From the NCBI RefSeq assembly GCF_040822065.1, contig NZ_CP162005.1:4898001-4962000 (forward strand): a DNA stretch of 64,000 nt, read 5' to 3'. The DNA comes from Pedobacter sp. WC2423. Its GTDB lineage: Bacteria > Bacteroidota > Bacteroidia > Sphingobacteriales > Sphingobacteriaceae. This document shows, piece after piece, positions 18,401-27,272 of the stretch; position 1 is the stretch's first letter, and every line of letters begins with the position of its first letter. The notes below the pieces were generated by a model, which did no database searches, was not told the DNA's origin, and saw only the letters and a list, made by a program, of their open reading frames with translations. The translations under genes and the position numbers were made by a program.

Positions 18401-19253
18401 TGATGACGATAAAAATGATCAGATCAAAATTTTGATTCATAACTACGGTATCCGTGTAAACGAAGAACTGGGTGCATATAAACGTGATAAATTCGCCATC
18501 AGTGTTGGTGATGAATTGCCATCAGGTATTGTGCAAATGGCTAAAGTTTATGTGGCTAAAAAACGTAAACTAAAAGTAGGGGATAAAATGGCTGGTCGTC
18601 ACGGTAATAAGGGTATTGTTGCCCGTATCGTTCGTGATGAAGATATGCCGTTCCTTGATGATGGAACTCCTGTTGATATCGTGTTGAACCCACTGGGTGT
18701 ACCTTCACGTATGAACCTTGGACAGATCTACGAAACTGTATTGGCATGGGCCGGTAAAGAATTGGGTGTGAAATTCGCAACTCCGATCTTTGATGGTGCC
18801 AAGCATGATGAAGTTGAAGAGTGGATCGCTAAAGCTGGTGTTCCTGCTTCAGGAAGAACTTACTTACATAATGGTTTAACAGGTGAGCGTTTCGACCAGC
18901 CTACTACAGTAGGTATTATCTACATGCTGAAATTAGGTCACATGGTTGATGATAAAATGCATGCCCGTTCAATCGGACCATATTCATTAATTACACAACA
19001 ACCATTGGGTGGTAAAGCTCAATTCGGGGGTCAGCGTTTTGGTGAGATGGAGGTTTGGGCATTAGAAGCATTTGGTGCGGCTAATATTCTACAAGAGATC
19101 CTGACTGTGAAGTCTGATGATGTAATCGGTAGAGCCAAAACTTATGAAGCAATTGTAAAAGGCGAAAACCTGCCGACTCCAGGTGTACCGGAATCATTCA
19201 ATGTACTGGTACATGAGCTGCGCGGATTAGGTTTAGATATTACGTTAGACTAA
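15450..19253 (+). CDS. rpoB: DNA-directed RNA polymerase subunit beta
   Basis: This is the full beta subunit (1267 aa). Recognisable blocks include [13 protein letters not shown], the rifampicin region with [21 protein letters not shown] and [18 protein letters not shown], the catalytic-centre [13 protein letters not shown], the [12 protein letters not shown] block and the C-terminal [20 protein letters not shown]. It starts with TTG at 15450; the N-terminus [11 protein letters not shown] fits the family and no ATG lies nearby. The rifampicin-cluster residues look wild-type (Q-FMDQ-N, H, R, S). Confidence 0.98.
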   Translation: [1267 protein letters not shown]

Positions 19254-19269
19254 TGTTGAATTTTTTAAT

Positions 19270-19310
19270 GTCGGAATGGGACCTGTTAAAGGAACCCATT
19301 CTGACTTTTT
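19270..19310 (+). terminator. Terminator-like hairpin between rpoB and rpoC
   Basis: GTCGGAATGGG pairs with CCCATTCTGAC (11 bp, one G-T pair) and is followed directly by TTTTT. It looks like an intrinsic terminator although rpoC must be transcribed through it, so partial attenuation or an mRNA-processing role is likely. Confidence 0.6.
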
Positions 19311-19337
19311 AAATTTTCAAATTCAAACAACAGAGCT

Positions 19338-22300
19338 ATGTCTTACAAAAAGGATAATAAATTAAAAAGCAATTTCACCTCGATTACCATTAGTTTGGCA
19401 TCGCCGGAGGCTATTTTAGAGCGCTCTAGTGGTGAGGTGTTAAAACCTGAGACTATTAATTATCGTACTTACAAACCTGAACGTGATGGTTTGTTCTGCG
19501 AGCGTATTTTTGGTCCGGTAAAAGATTACGAATGTCACTGTGGTAAATACAAACGTATCCGTTATAAAGGTATTGTTTGTGACCGTTGTGGTGTTGAGGT
19601 AACGGAGAAAAAAGTGCGCAGAGAGCGTATGGGACACATTAACTTAGTAGTTCCTGTTGCGCATATCTGGTATTTCCGTTCATTACCAAATAAAATTGGT
19701 TACTTATTAGGCCTTCCTACCAAAAGATTGGATTTGATCATTTACTACGAGCGTTATGTAGTTATTCAGTCTGGTTTAATGGAAGAACAAGGGATCCAGT
19801 ATATGGACTTCCTTACTGAGGAAGAGTACCTTGATATTCTTGATAAATTACCTAAAGAAAACCAATACTTAGACGATAAAGATCCTAATAAATTCATCGC
19901 CAAAATGGGTGCTGAAGCATTAGAAGATTTATTGAAACGTATTGACTTAGATACTTTATCTTATAACTTACGTCACCAGGCTGCGAATGAGACTTCTCAA
20001 CAACGTAAAAACGAAGCATTAAAACGTTTACAGGTTGTGGAAGCTTTCCGTGGTGCAAGAACACGTATTGAAAATAATCCAGAATGGATGATTATCAAAA
20101 TTGTTCCTGTTATTCCACCGGAATTACGTCCGTTAGTACCTCTTGAAGGTGGTCGTTTCGCTACTTCAGATTTAAATGATCTGTACCGTCGTGTGATTAT
20201 CCGTAACAACCGTTTAAAGCGTTTGATCGAGATTAAAGCACCTGAGGTTATTTTACGTAACGAAAAACGTATGTTACAGGAAGCTGTAGATTCGTTATTC
20301 GATAATTCACGTAAAGTAAATGCGGTAAAAACTGAAGGTAACCGTGCTTTGAAATCTCTTTCAGATATCCTGAAAGGTAAACAAGGTCGTTTCCGTCAGA
20401 ATTTATTGGGTAAACGTGTGGATTACTCTGCGCGTTCGGTAATTGTTGTAGGTCCAAACCTTAAATTACACGAATGTGGTTTACCTAAAGATATGGCTGC
20501 TGAGCTTTTCAAACCGTTTATCATTCGTAAGATGATTGAGCGTGGAATCGTGAAAACAGTTAAATCTGCAAAGAAAATTGTTGATAGAAAAGATCCATTA
20601 GTTTGGGATATTCTTGAGAACGTTTTAAAAGGCCATCCTGTATTACTGAATCGTGCACCTACGCTGCACAGATTGGGTATCCAGTCTTTCCAGCCTAAAT
20701 TGGTGGAAGGAAAAGCAATCCAGTTACACCCGTTAGTGTGTACTGCATTCAACGCCGATTTTGACGGTGACCAGATGGCTGTGCATTTACCTTTAGGTCA
20801 TGCTGCTATTTTGGAAGCCCAGGTATTGATGTTAGCTGCGCACAACATTCTGAACCCTGCAAATGGTACTCCGATTACTGTACCATCTCAGGATATGGTT
20901 TTGGGTCTTTATTATATTACTAAAGGCCGCAGAACTGACGAAAACCGTGTGGTTAACGGACAGGATTCCTCATTCTATTCTCCGGAAGAAGTTATCATTG
21001 CTTACAATGAGAAACGTATTGATCTTCATGCGTTTATTAAAGTAAAGGTAAATGTTAAAGATTCTGACGGAAATATCGTTAATAAACTAACTGAAACTAC
21101 TGTTGGTCGTGTACTGTTTAATCAAATGGTTCCGGCAGAAGTAGGATATATCAATGAATTGCTGACTAAAAAATCACTGAGAGATATTATCGGTGATGTA
21201 GTTAAGGTTACTGGTATGGCCCGTGCGTCAAGATTCCTTGATGATATTAAAGAGCTAGGTTTCCAAATGGCATTCAGAGGTGGACTATCGTTTAACTTGC
21301 AGGATGTGAACATCCCTGCAGAGAAACAAGTTCTTTTAGAACAGGCTTCTGCTGAAGTTGAAGAGGTAAGGAATAACTATAACATGGGATTCATTACCAA
21401 TAATGAGCGTTACAATCAGATTATCGATATCTGGACTCGTATCAACAACCGTTTAACATCATTCGTGATGACTCAGTTATCAAGCGATAACCAGGGCTTT
21501 AACTCGGTATATATGATGCTTGACTCTGGAGCACGTGGATCTAAAGAGCAGATTCGTCAGCTTTGCGGAATGCGTGGTCTGATGGCAAAACCTCAGAAAT
21601 CAGGTTCAGGTGGTGAAATTATTGAGAATCCGATTCTTTCGAACTTTAAAGAAGGACTATCAGTATTAGAATACTTTATCTCTACCCACGGTGCGCGTAA
21701 AGGTTTGGCGGATACAGCGTTAAAAACTGCAGATGCTGGTTACCTGACCCGTCGTTTACATGACGTTGCTCAGGATATGATCGTGAACGCTGCTGATTGT
21801 GGTACTTTAAGAGGTATGTATACTACTGCGTTGAAAGATAACGAAGATATCGTTGAACCATTATATGACAGAATTTTAGGTCGTATTTCACTTCATGATG
21901 TATTTAATCCTTTGGATGGTGCATTATTAGTAGGTGCTGGTCAGGATATTGATGAAGACATCGCAAAAGCAATCGAAGAATCTCCTTTAGAAGGCGTGGA
22001 AATACGTTCAGTATTGACATGTGAAAACAAAAGAGGTGTTTGTGCGCTTTGTTACGGACGTAACCTTGCAACGGGTAAACGTGTTCAACGTGGAGAAGCT
22101 GTCGGTGTAATTGCTGCACAGTCTATCGGTGAGCCGGGTACACAGTTAACATTACGTACGTTCCACGTGGGTGGTACCGCATCGAACATTGCTGCTGAAT
22201 CTCAGATCAATGCGAAGTTTGATGGTATCATAGAATTCGAAAACGTTCGTACTGTAGCAAATGACACAGGTGAACAAGGTGTGAAACAAATTGTTTTAGG

Positions 22301-23630
22301 CCGTTCAGGTGAATTCAAAATCGTAGAAAAAGGTACTGGTAAAGTTATCATGACCAATAATATCCCTTACGGTTCATTCTTATATGTTGAAGAAGGAGCT
22401 GAAATTAAAAAAGGAGATAAAATTTGTTCATGGGATCCATATAACGCGGTTATTATCTCGGAGTTTGCCGGTAAAATCGAATTTGATGCAATTATTGAAG
22501 GTGTTACCTTCCGTGAAGAATCAGATGAGCAAACCGGTCACCGTGAGAAAGTAATTATCGATACACGTGATAAAACTAAAAATCCATCAGTAAGAGTTGT
22601 AGATAAAAAAGGTGAATTAATCAGACAGTATAACATTCCTGTTGGAGCTCACGTTTCTATCGATGATGGAGAAGCGGTTAAGACTGGTCAGATCTTAGTT
22701 AAAATCCCTCGTGCTACAGGAAAAACAAGAGATATTACGGGTGGTTTACCACGTGTAACTGAATTGTTCGAAGCACGTAATCCTTCTAATCCGGCTGTAG
22801 TAACTGAGATTGATGGTGTAGTAACTTTAGGTGGTGTGAAACGTGGTAATCGTGAGATGACTATCGAATCAAAAGATGGTGAGATCAAGAAATATCTGGT
22901 ACCATTATCTAAACACATCCTGGTTCAGGACAATGACTTCGTGAAAGCTGGTATGCCATTATCAGACGGATCGATTTCTCCTGCGGATATCTTAGCAATT
23001 AAAGGTCCTGCTGCTGTACAAGAATACTTAGTGAATGGTATCCAGGAAGTTTACCGTTTACAAGGTGTAAAAATCAATGATAAACACTTTGAGGTTATTG
23101 TACATCAGATGATGCAGAAAGTTCATATCGAAGATCCGGGTGATACTACATTCTTAGAAAATAATTCTGTAGATCGTTGGGACTTCATGATTGAAAACGA
23201 TGATATCTATGACAAGAAAGTTGTTATTGATGCTGGTGATTCAAATACGGTTAAACCAGGTCAGATTCTTTCTCTGCGTAAATTAAGAGATGAAAATTCT
23301 CAGTTAAAACGTAAAGATTTGAAACAGATCGAAGTTCGTGATGCAAGATCAGCAACTGCTAGTTCTGTATTACAAGGTATTACACGTGCATCATTAGGTA
23401 CTAAATCATTCATCTCTGCAGCTTCCTTCCAGGAAACTACAAAAGTATTGAACGAAGCTGCAATTGCAGGTAAACGTGATAATATGCTTGGATTGAAAGA
23501 AAACGTAATCGTTGGTCACTTGATTCCTTCAGGAACTGGTGTTCGTGGATACGAACGTATTATCGTGGGTTCACAAGAAGAATATGACAAATTATTAGCT
23601 TCGAAACAAGAAGAAGAAATAGAAGCATAA
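19338..23630 (+). CDS. rpoC: DNA-directed RNA polymerase subunit beta'
   Basis: The full beta' subunit (1430 aa). It has the N-terminal zinc ribbon (CHCGKYKRIRYKGIVCDRC), the absolutely conserved metal-binding loop NADFDGDQMAVH that coordinates the catalytic Mg2+, the bridge-helix and trigger-loop region (IAAQSIGEPGTQLTLRTFH) and the second zinc site (CENKRGVCALC). It lies 84 bp after rpoB and is followed by a strong terminator. Confidence 0.98.
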   Translation: MSYKKDNKLKSNFTSITISLASPEAILERSSGEVLKPETINYRTYKPERDGLFCERIFGPVKDYECHCGKYKRIRYKGIVCDRCGVEVTEKKVRRERMGHINLVVPVAHIWYFRSLPNKIGYLLGLPTKRLDLIIYYERYVVIQSGLMEEQGIQYMDFLTEEEYLDILDKLPKENQYLDDKDPNKFIAKMGAEALEDLLKRIDLDTLSYNLRHQAANETSQQRKNEALKRLQVVEAFRGARTRIENNPEWMIIKIVPVIPPELRPLVPLEGGRFATSDLNDLYRRVIIRNNRLKRLIEIKAPEVILRNEKRMLQEAVDSLFDNSRKVNAVKTEGNRALKSLSDILKGKQGRFRQNLLGKRVDYSARSVIVVGPNLKLHECGLPKDMAAELFKPFIIRKMIERGIVKTVKSAKKIVDRKDPLVWDILENVLKGHPVLLNRAPTLHRLGIQSFQPKLVEGKAIQLHPLVCTAFNADFDGDQMAVHLPLGHAAILEAQVLMLAAHNILNPANGTPITVPSQDMVLGLYYITKGRRTDENRVVNGQDSSFYSPEEVIIAYNEKRIDLHAFIKVKVNVKDSDGNIVNKLTETTVGRVLFNQMVPAEVGYINELLTKKSLRDIIGDVVKVTGMARASRFLDDIKELGFQMAFRGGLSFNLQDVNIPAEKQVLLEQASAEVEEVRNNYNMGFITNNERYNQIIDIWTRINNRLTSFVMTQLSSDNQGFNSVYMMLDSGARGSKEQIRQLCGMRGLMAKPQKSGSGGEIIENPILSNFKEGLSVLEYFISTHGARKGLADTALKTADAGYLTRRLHDVAQDMIVNAADCGTLRGMYTTALKDNEDIVEPLYDRILGRISLHDVFNPLDGALLVGAGQDIDEDIAKAIEESPLEGVEIRSVLTCENKRGVCALCYGRNLATGKRVQRGEAVGVIAAQSIGEPGTQLTLRTFHVGGTASNIAAESQINAKFDGIIEFENVRTVANDTGEQGVKQIVLGRSGEFKIVEKGTGKVIMTNNIPYGSFLYVEEGAEIKKGDKICSWDPYNAVIISEFAGKIEFDAIIEGVTFREESDEQTGHREKVIIDTRDKTKNPSVRVVDKKGELIRQYNIPVGAHVSIDDGEAVKTGQILVKIPRATGKTRDITGGLPRVTELFEARNPSNPAVVTEIDGVVTLGGVKRGNREMTIESKDGEIKKYLVPLSKHILVQDNDFVKAGMPLSDGSISPADILAIKGPAAVQEYLVNGIQEVYRLQGVKINDKHFEVIVHQMMQKVHIEDPGDTTFLENNSVDRWDFMIENDDIYDKKVVIDAGDSNTVKPGQILSLRKLRDENSQLKRKDLKQIEVRDARSATASSVLQGITRASLGTKSFISAASFQETTKVLNEAAIAGKRDNMLGLKENVIVGHLIPSGTGVRGYERIIVGSQEEYDKLLASKQEEEIEA

Positions 23631-23651
23631 TTTAAATAGTTAATTTTTTTT

Positions 23652-23687
23652 AATCCCTCCTGATCTTGTCAGGGGGGATTTTTTTTT
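23652..23687 (+). terminator. Terminator after rpoC
   Basis: A 12-bp stem AATCCCTCCTGA/TCAGGGGGGATT (one G-T pair), 5-nt loop, then a run of T. It closes the secE-to-rpoC block. Confidence 0.92.
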
Positions 23688-23731
23688 AATATAGCTACCA
23701 TGCTAAGGAATTAAAGAAGTAGTTTTGTAGT

Positions 23732-24046
23732 ATGGAAAACGAGAACAACGAGAATCAGATTAACATTGAACTTTCTGAAGAGATAGCAGAAGGTATATTT
23801 TCAAATCTTGCAATAATCACACACTCCAATACGGAGTTTGTACTTGATTTTATCAGGGTTATGCCAGGAGTACCAAAAGCAAAAGTGAAATCAAGAATCA
23901 TTTTGACTCCTGAACATGCGAAGAGATTAATGAGTGCAATGCAGGATAATATAGAGAAATTCGAATCAATTAATGGCAGAATCAAAACTCAGGAAGAACC
24001 TTCAGGATTTCCAATGAACTTTGGCGGGCCAACAGCACAAGCTTAA
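23732..24046 (+). CDS. DUF3467 family protein
   Basis: The 104-residue acidic, soluble protein matches DUF3467: INIELSEEIAEGIFSNLAIITHS, then FVLDFIRVMPGVPKAKVKSRIILTPEHAKRLM. The family is small, widespread in Bacteroidota, and has no established function. A TAGTTTTG box (23720-23727) ends only 4 bp before the ATG, which would give an mRNA with almost no leader. The gene ends at a hairpin shared with the convergent miaA gene. Confidence 0.85.
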   Translation: MENENNENQINIELSEEIAEGIFSNLAIITHSNTEFVLDFIRVMPGVPKAKVKSRIILTPEHAKRLMSAMQDNIEKFESINGRIKTQEEPSGFPMNFGGPTAQA

Positions 24047-24054
24047 TTAAATAG

Positions 24055-24098
24055 AGGAGGAGAAAACAATTTTCTGCCTGTTTTCTCCTTAATTTTTT
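24055..24098 (+). terminator. Terminator between DUF3467 gene and miaA
   Basis: AGGAGAAAACA (24058-24068) pairs with TGTTTTCTCCT (24079-24089); a 10-nt loop and a trailing TAATTTTTT follow. The 3' arm overlaps the miaA stop codon, and A residues on the left side let it work in both directions. Confidence 0.8.
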
Positions 24099-25000
24099 AT
24101 TGATCGTTCGAGGAAATTGATGACTTCTGCCGACTGATCAGGAGAGAACCAATGGATTTGTATATCTCTTCTAAACCAGGTCAGCTGGCGCTTTGCAAAT
24201 CGCCTGGTGTTCTGTTTGATCTTATCTACCGCAGTATCATAAGTAATTGTACCATCCAGATAATCAAAAAGCTCTGCATATCCAACAGTTTTCAGTGCAT
24301 TCAGCTCTCTGAATTCAATTAAGGATTTTACTTCTTCTAACAGACCCTGCTCCAGCATTACATCTACACGATGATTAATGCGCTCATATAAAAGAGGTCT
24401 TTCCATATTCAAGCCGATCTTTATGATGTTAAAAGACCTTTCTTTCTTACTGTTTGTTAAAAATGAAGAGACTTTTTTTCCTGTAGACAGGAAAAATTCC
24501 AGTCCGCGGATGAGACGCTGTGTATTGGCCTGATCTACTTTTGCATAGTATTCTGGATCAACTGCTTCAAGCTGAGCTTTGATAGGTTCCAATCCTTCTG
24601 TTTCAAACAGCTGATTCAGCTGATTCCTGATTTCCATGTCTGTATCCGGCAATTCATCAAGTCCTTTAGTTACAGCATCCAGGTATAAACCAGATCCTCC
24701 AACCATAATTGCCAGATCATGTTTGGTAAAGATTTGATCCAATAGCCCTAAAGCTTGTTTTTCGAAATCTCCGGTACTGAAGAAGGTATTAATAGAGTGG
24801 GAATCAATAAAATGATGTTTAGCGGCAGCAAGCTCATCTGCATGGGGCTTTGCGGTTCCTATTGACATCTCTTTGAAAAACTGTCTGGAATCAGCAGAGA
24901 TGATTTCTGTCCTGAAATGCTGGGCCAGCGTAATAGCTAAAGCTGTTTTACCTATTGCCGTTGGCCCTGCAATTACAATTAATGTTTTATTTTTTGCCAT
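24089..25000 (-). CDS. miaA: tRNA dimethylallyltransferase
   Basis: The 303-residue enzyme transfers dimethylallyl from DMAPP to N6 of A37 in tRNAs reading UNN codons (i6A). Seen: the P-loop GPTAIGKT (12-19), DSRQFFKEMSIGTAKP, the GGSGLYLDAV motif and the TRRFAKRQLTWFRRD segment. Length is typical. It lies 9 bp downstream of the pRiA4b ORF-3 family gene on the same strand, so they are probably cotranscribed. Confidence 0.96.
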   Translation of the reverse strand: MAKNKTLIVIAGPTAIGKTALAITLAQHFRTEIISADSRQFFKEMSIGTAKPHADELAAAKHHFIDSHSINTFFSTGDFEKQALGLLDQIFTKHDLAIMVGGSGLYLDAVTKGLDELPDTDMEIRNQLNQLFETEGLEPIKAQLEAVDPEYYAKVDQANTQRLIRGLEFFLSTGKKVSSFLTNSKKERSFNIIKIGLNMERPLLYERINHRVDVMLEQGLLEEVKSLIEFRELNALKTVGYAELFDYLDGTITYDTAVDKIKQNTRRFAKRQLTWFRRDIQIHWFSPDQSAEVINFLERSIKN

Positions 25001-25009
25001 TGATATGGC

Positions 25010-25660
25010 TTAGTAATCTTCTTTACTATCGTACTCATCTTCATGATAATCTTCATCCTCAGAGAAATCATCCGAATCTGAATCGTCATCATCGGCATCT
25101 TCACTTTTTTCTGATGTAGTAATACCACGGCCATCCATTGCTTCAATTTCTTCTGTATCCTCAGGTACAAAGTCCATTTCGTTCAGGAAATCGAAATCAT
25201 TAGAAATTGGGTTATTCGTTACGACTTCAGTTGGAATATTATTGGCATCAAAGATCTTAGGTGCCTCACCGATACTTTTGAAAAGTACAGGATATTCAAT
25301 ATTAGGATCTGCCTGCAAAATAATTTTGATCAGCTCTACATGGAACTCATAAGGGCGGTCAAAATTGTAGATATAATAAAATTTCTGATGTGGATCTTCA
25401 ATAAAAGCACTTAGCCTGGATTTTTCCATTAAGCTTACACCGCGGTCGGTTTTCTTTTGCGTTGGGAGGTATGCGATTTCATCCCCTTTGATCCAATGAT
25501 CAGAACTTACATAAAATGAAGAAGATTTTTCTGCATTATAACCTGTTGTGCGGTGTAGTGCTTTATGTAAATCTTCAAAAGTTTGCGTTGATTTGATATC
25601 GATCTCTCTGATCACTTCATCGTAATCGTCAAAACTAAGTCTGAATCTGTAAATTGCCAT
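25010..25660 (-). CDS. pRiA4b ORF-3 (IS1096 passenger-like) family protein with acidic tail
   Basis: The N-terminal half of this protein (216 aa) matches the pRiA4b ORF-3-like fold (YRFRLSFDDYDEVIREIDI, FEDLHKALHRTTGY, DHWIKGDEIAY). The C-terminal 30 residues are almost entirely Asp, Glu and Ser, a disordered acidic tail. The family name comes from a plasmid ORF, but chromosomal copies with no mobile context are common in Bacteroidota, and there is no sign of an element here. Function unknown. It is placed between cca and miaA in a minus-strand run. Confidence 0.75.
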   Translation of the reverse strand: MAIYRFRLSFDDYDEVIREIDIKSTQTFEDLHKALHRTTGYNAEKSSSFYVSSDHWIKGDEIAYLPTQKKTDRGVSLMEKSRLSAFIEDPHQKFYYIYNFDRPYEFHVELIKIILQADPNIEYPVLFKSIGEAPKIFDANNIPTEVVTNNPISNDFDFLNEMDFVPEDTEEIEAMDGRGITTSEKSEDADDDDSDSDDFSEDEDYHEDEYDSKEDY

Positions 25661-25788
25661 TTGTGCTGTATTTCTATATTATAAAATTATAAAATAAAAT
25701 ATGTTTTCACGAGTACATATTCATTTTATGAGATATGATGCCATTTTGAGCCATAATTCTATGAACTAAAACCCAGTGGTCACATTAA

Positions 25789-27204
25789 TTATTTAGGTTG
25801 TTCTGTAATTGGTATGAGTCCAAATTCTTTTCCCTTGCGCAACATAAATGCTAACGCTTCACCAGGTGAATTTGTTATTTCGCCCTCCAGAATTGCTTCG
25901 CGGATTGCATTTTTAATCATGCCCACTTCTTTACCGGCAGCGAGGCCAAATACTTCCATGATGTCATTTCCTGAAACAGGAGGTTGCCAGTTTCTTATTT
26001 TGTCCCGCTCTTCTACATCTTTCAGCTTTTGCTTAACCAGCTCAAAGTTATTCCGGTATTTTTTTATTTTATATTCATTTTTAGTAGTTACATCCGCATT
26101 GCAGAGTAACATCAGGCTTTCAATATCCTCACCTGCATCAAATAAAACGCGTCTTACCGCAGAGTCTGTTACCACTTCCTGTGCGAGAACAATAGGACGT
26201 AAATGCAGCTGGACCATCTTTTGAACAAACTTCATCTTTTCGTTCAATGGTAATTTCAACTGTGAAAAGATCTGGGGAACCATTCTCGCTCCTTTATCTT
26301 CATGACCATGGAAAGTCCAGCCATGATTCTCCTCAAAGCGTTTAGTTGGTGGTTTGGCGATATCATGAAGAATCGCTGCCCAGCGTAACCAAAGATCCTC
26401 AGTAACTTCACAGATATTGTCCAGTACCTGCAAGGTATGGTAAAAATTATCTTTATGTCCTTTTCCTTTAATGATTTCTACTCCATATAAATTTGCCATT
26501 TGTGGAAATATGATATGAAGCAGGCCTGTATCGAACAAATATTTGAAGCCTATTGAAGGAACAGGGGAGAGGATAATTTTATTCAGTTCGTCTGTAATTC
26601 TTTCTTTGGAAACAATGCTGATCCTTTCCTTTTGTTTAGCAATTGCAGCTAATGCCTGCTCATCAATATTGAAATTCAATTGAGTCGCAAAACGGATCGC
26701 ACGCATCATGCGTAAAGGATCGTCTGAAAAAGTAATTTCAGCATCCAGTGGCGTACGGATTAATTTATTATTTAAATCCTCTATACCATTAAAAGGATCA
26801 ACCAGTTGTCCGAAATTATCTTTATTTAAAGAGATTGCCAAAGCATTGATTGTAAAGTCCCTTCTCAACTGATCATCCTTAATTGTACCATTTTCAACGA
26901 TAGGTTTACGGGAATCAGCACGATAAGATTCTTTTCTTGCACCAACAAATTCAAGTTCAAGCTCACGGTACTTTAACATGGCAGTGCCGAAATTTTTAAA
27001 AACAGCAACTTTACTCTTTAGCTGTTTTCCGGTACGTTCAGCAAATTCGATCCCATTTCCCAGAACGACTACATCAATATCCTTTGATGGTCTTTTCAGA
27101 AAAATATCCCGTACGTATCCACCAATCACATAGGCTTCGATATGATTTTCATCGGCAATACCAGCCATTACCTTAAAAACAGGATGTTCTAGATTTTTTT
27201 TCAC
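25789..27204 (-). CDS. cca: CCA tRNA nucleotidyltransferase / poly(A) polymerase family, with HD domain
   Basis: The protein (471 aa) has a class II nucleotidyltransferase head (VIGGYVRDIFLKRPSKDIDVVV, with the DxD metal site), an RRDFTINALA block, an RNA-binding helical region (SDDPLRMMRAIRFATQLNF) and a C-terminal HD domain (AAILHDIAKPPTKRFEE). It adds or repairs the 3' CCA of tRNAs. All five tRNA genes in this window lack an encoded CCA, so such an enzyme is required. Poly(A) polymerase activity cannot be excluded from sequence. Confidence 0.9.
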   Translation of the reverse strand: MKKNLEHPVFKVMAGIADENHIEAYVIGGYVRDIFLKRPSKDIDVVVLGNGIEFAERTGKQLKSKVAVFKNFGTAMLKYRELELEFVGARKESYRADSRKPIVENGTIKDDQLRRDFTINALAISLNKDNFGQLVDPFNGIEDLNNKLIRTPLDAEITFSDDPLRMMRAIRFATQLNFNIDEQALAAIAKQKERISIVSKERITDELNKIILSPVPSIGFKYLFDTGLLHIIFPQMANLYGVEIIKGKGHKDNFYHTLQVLDNICEVTEDLWLRWAAILHDIAKPPTKRFEENHGWTFHGHEDKGARMVPQIFSQLKLPLNEKMKFVQKMVQLHLRPIVLAQEVVTDSAVRRVLFDAGEDIESLMLLCNADVTTKNEYKIKKYRNNFELVKQKLKDVEERDKIRNWQPPVSGNDIMEVFGLAAGKEVGMIKNAIREAILEGEITNSPGEALAFMLRKGKEFGLIPITEQPK

Positions 27205-27272
27205 TAATTATATATTGTTTTGAGCTTATAAACTCATGATGCTTCCAATAGCGTCTGCAAAAGTACTAAAAC

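Noticed and set aside
25010..25660. pRiA4b ORF-3/IS1096-like gene as part of an insertion sequence
   Set aside because: No transposase, inverted repeats or target duplication; it is embedded in a compact run of chromosomal genes.
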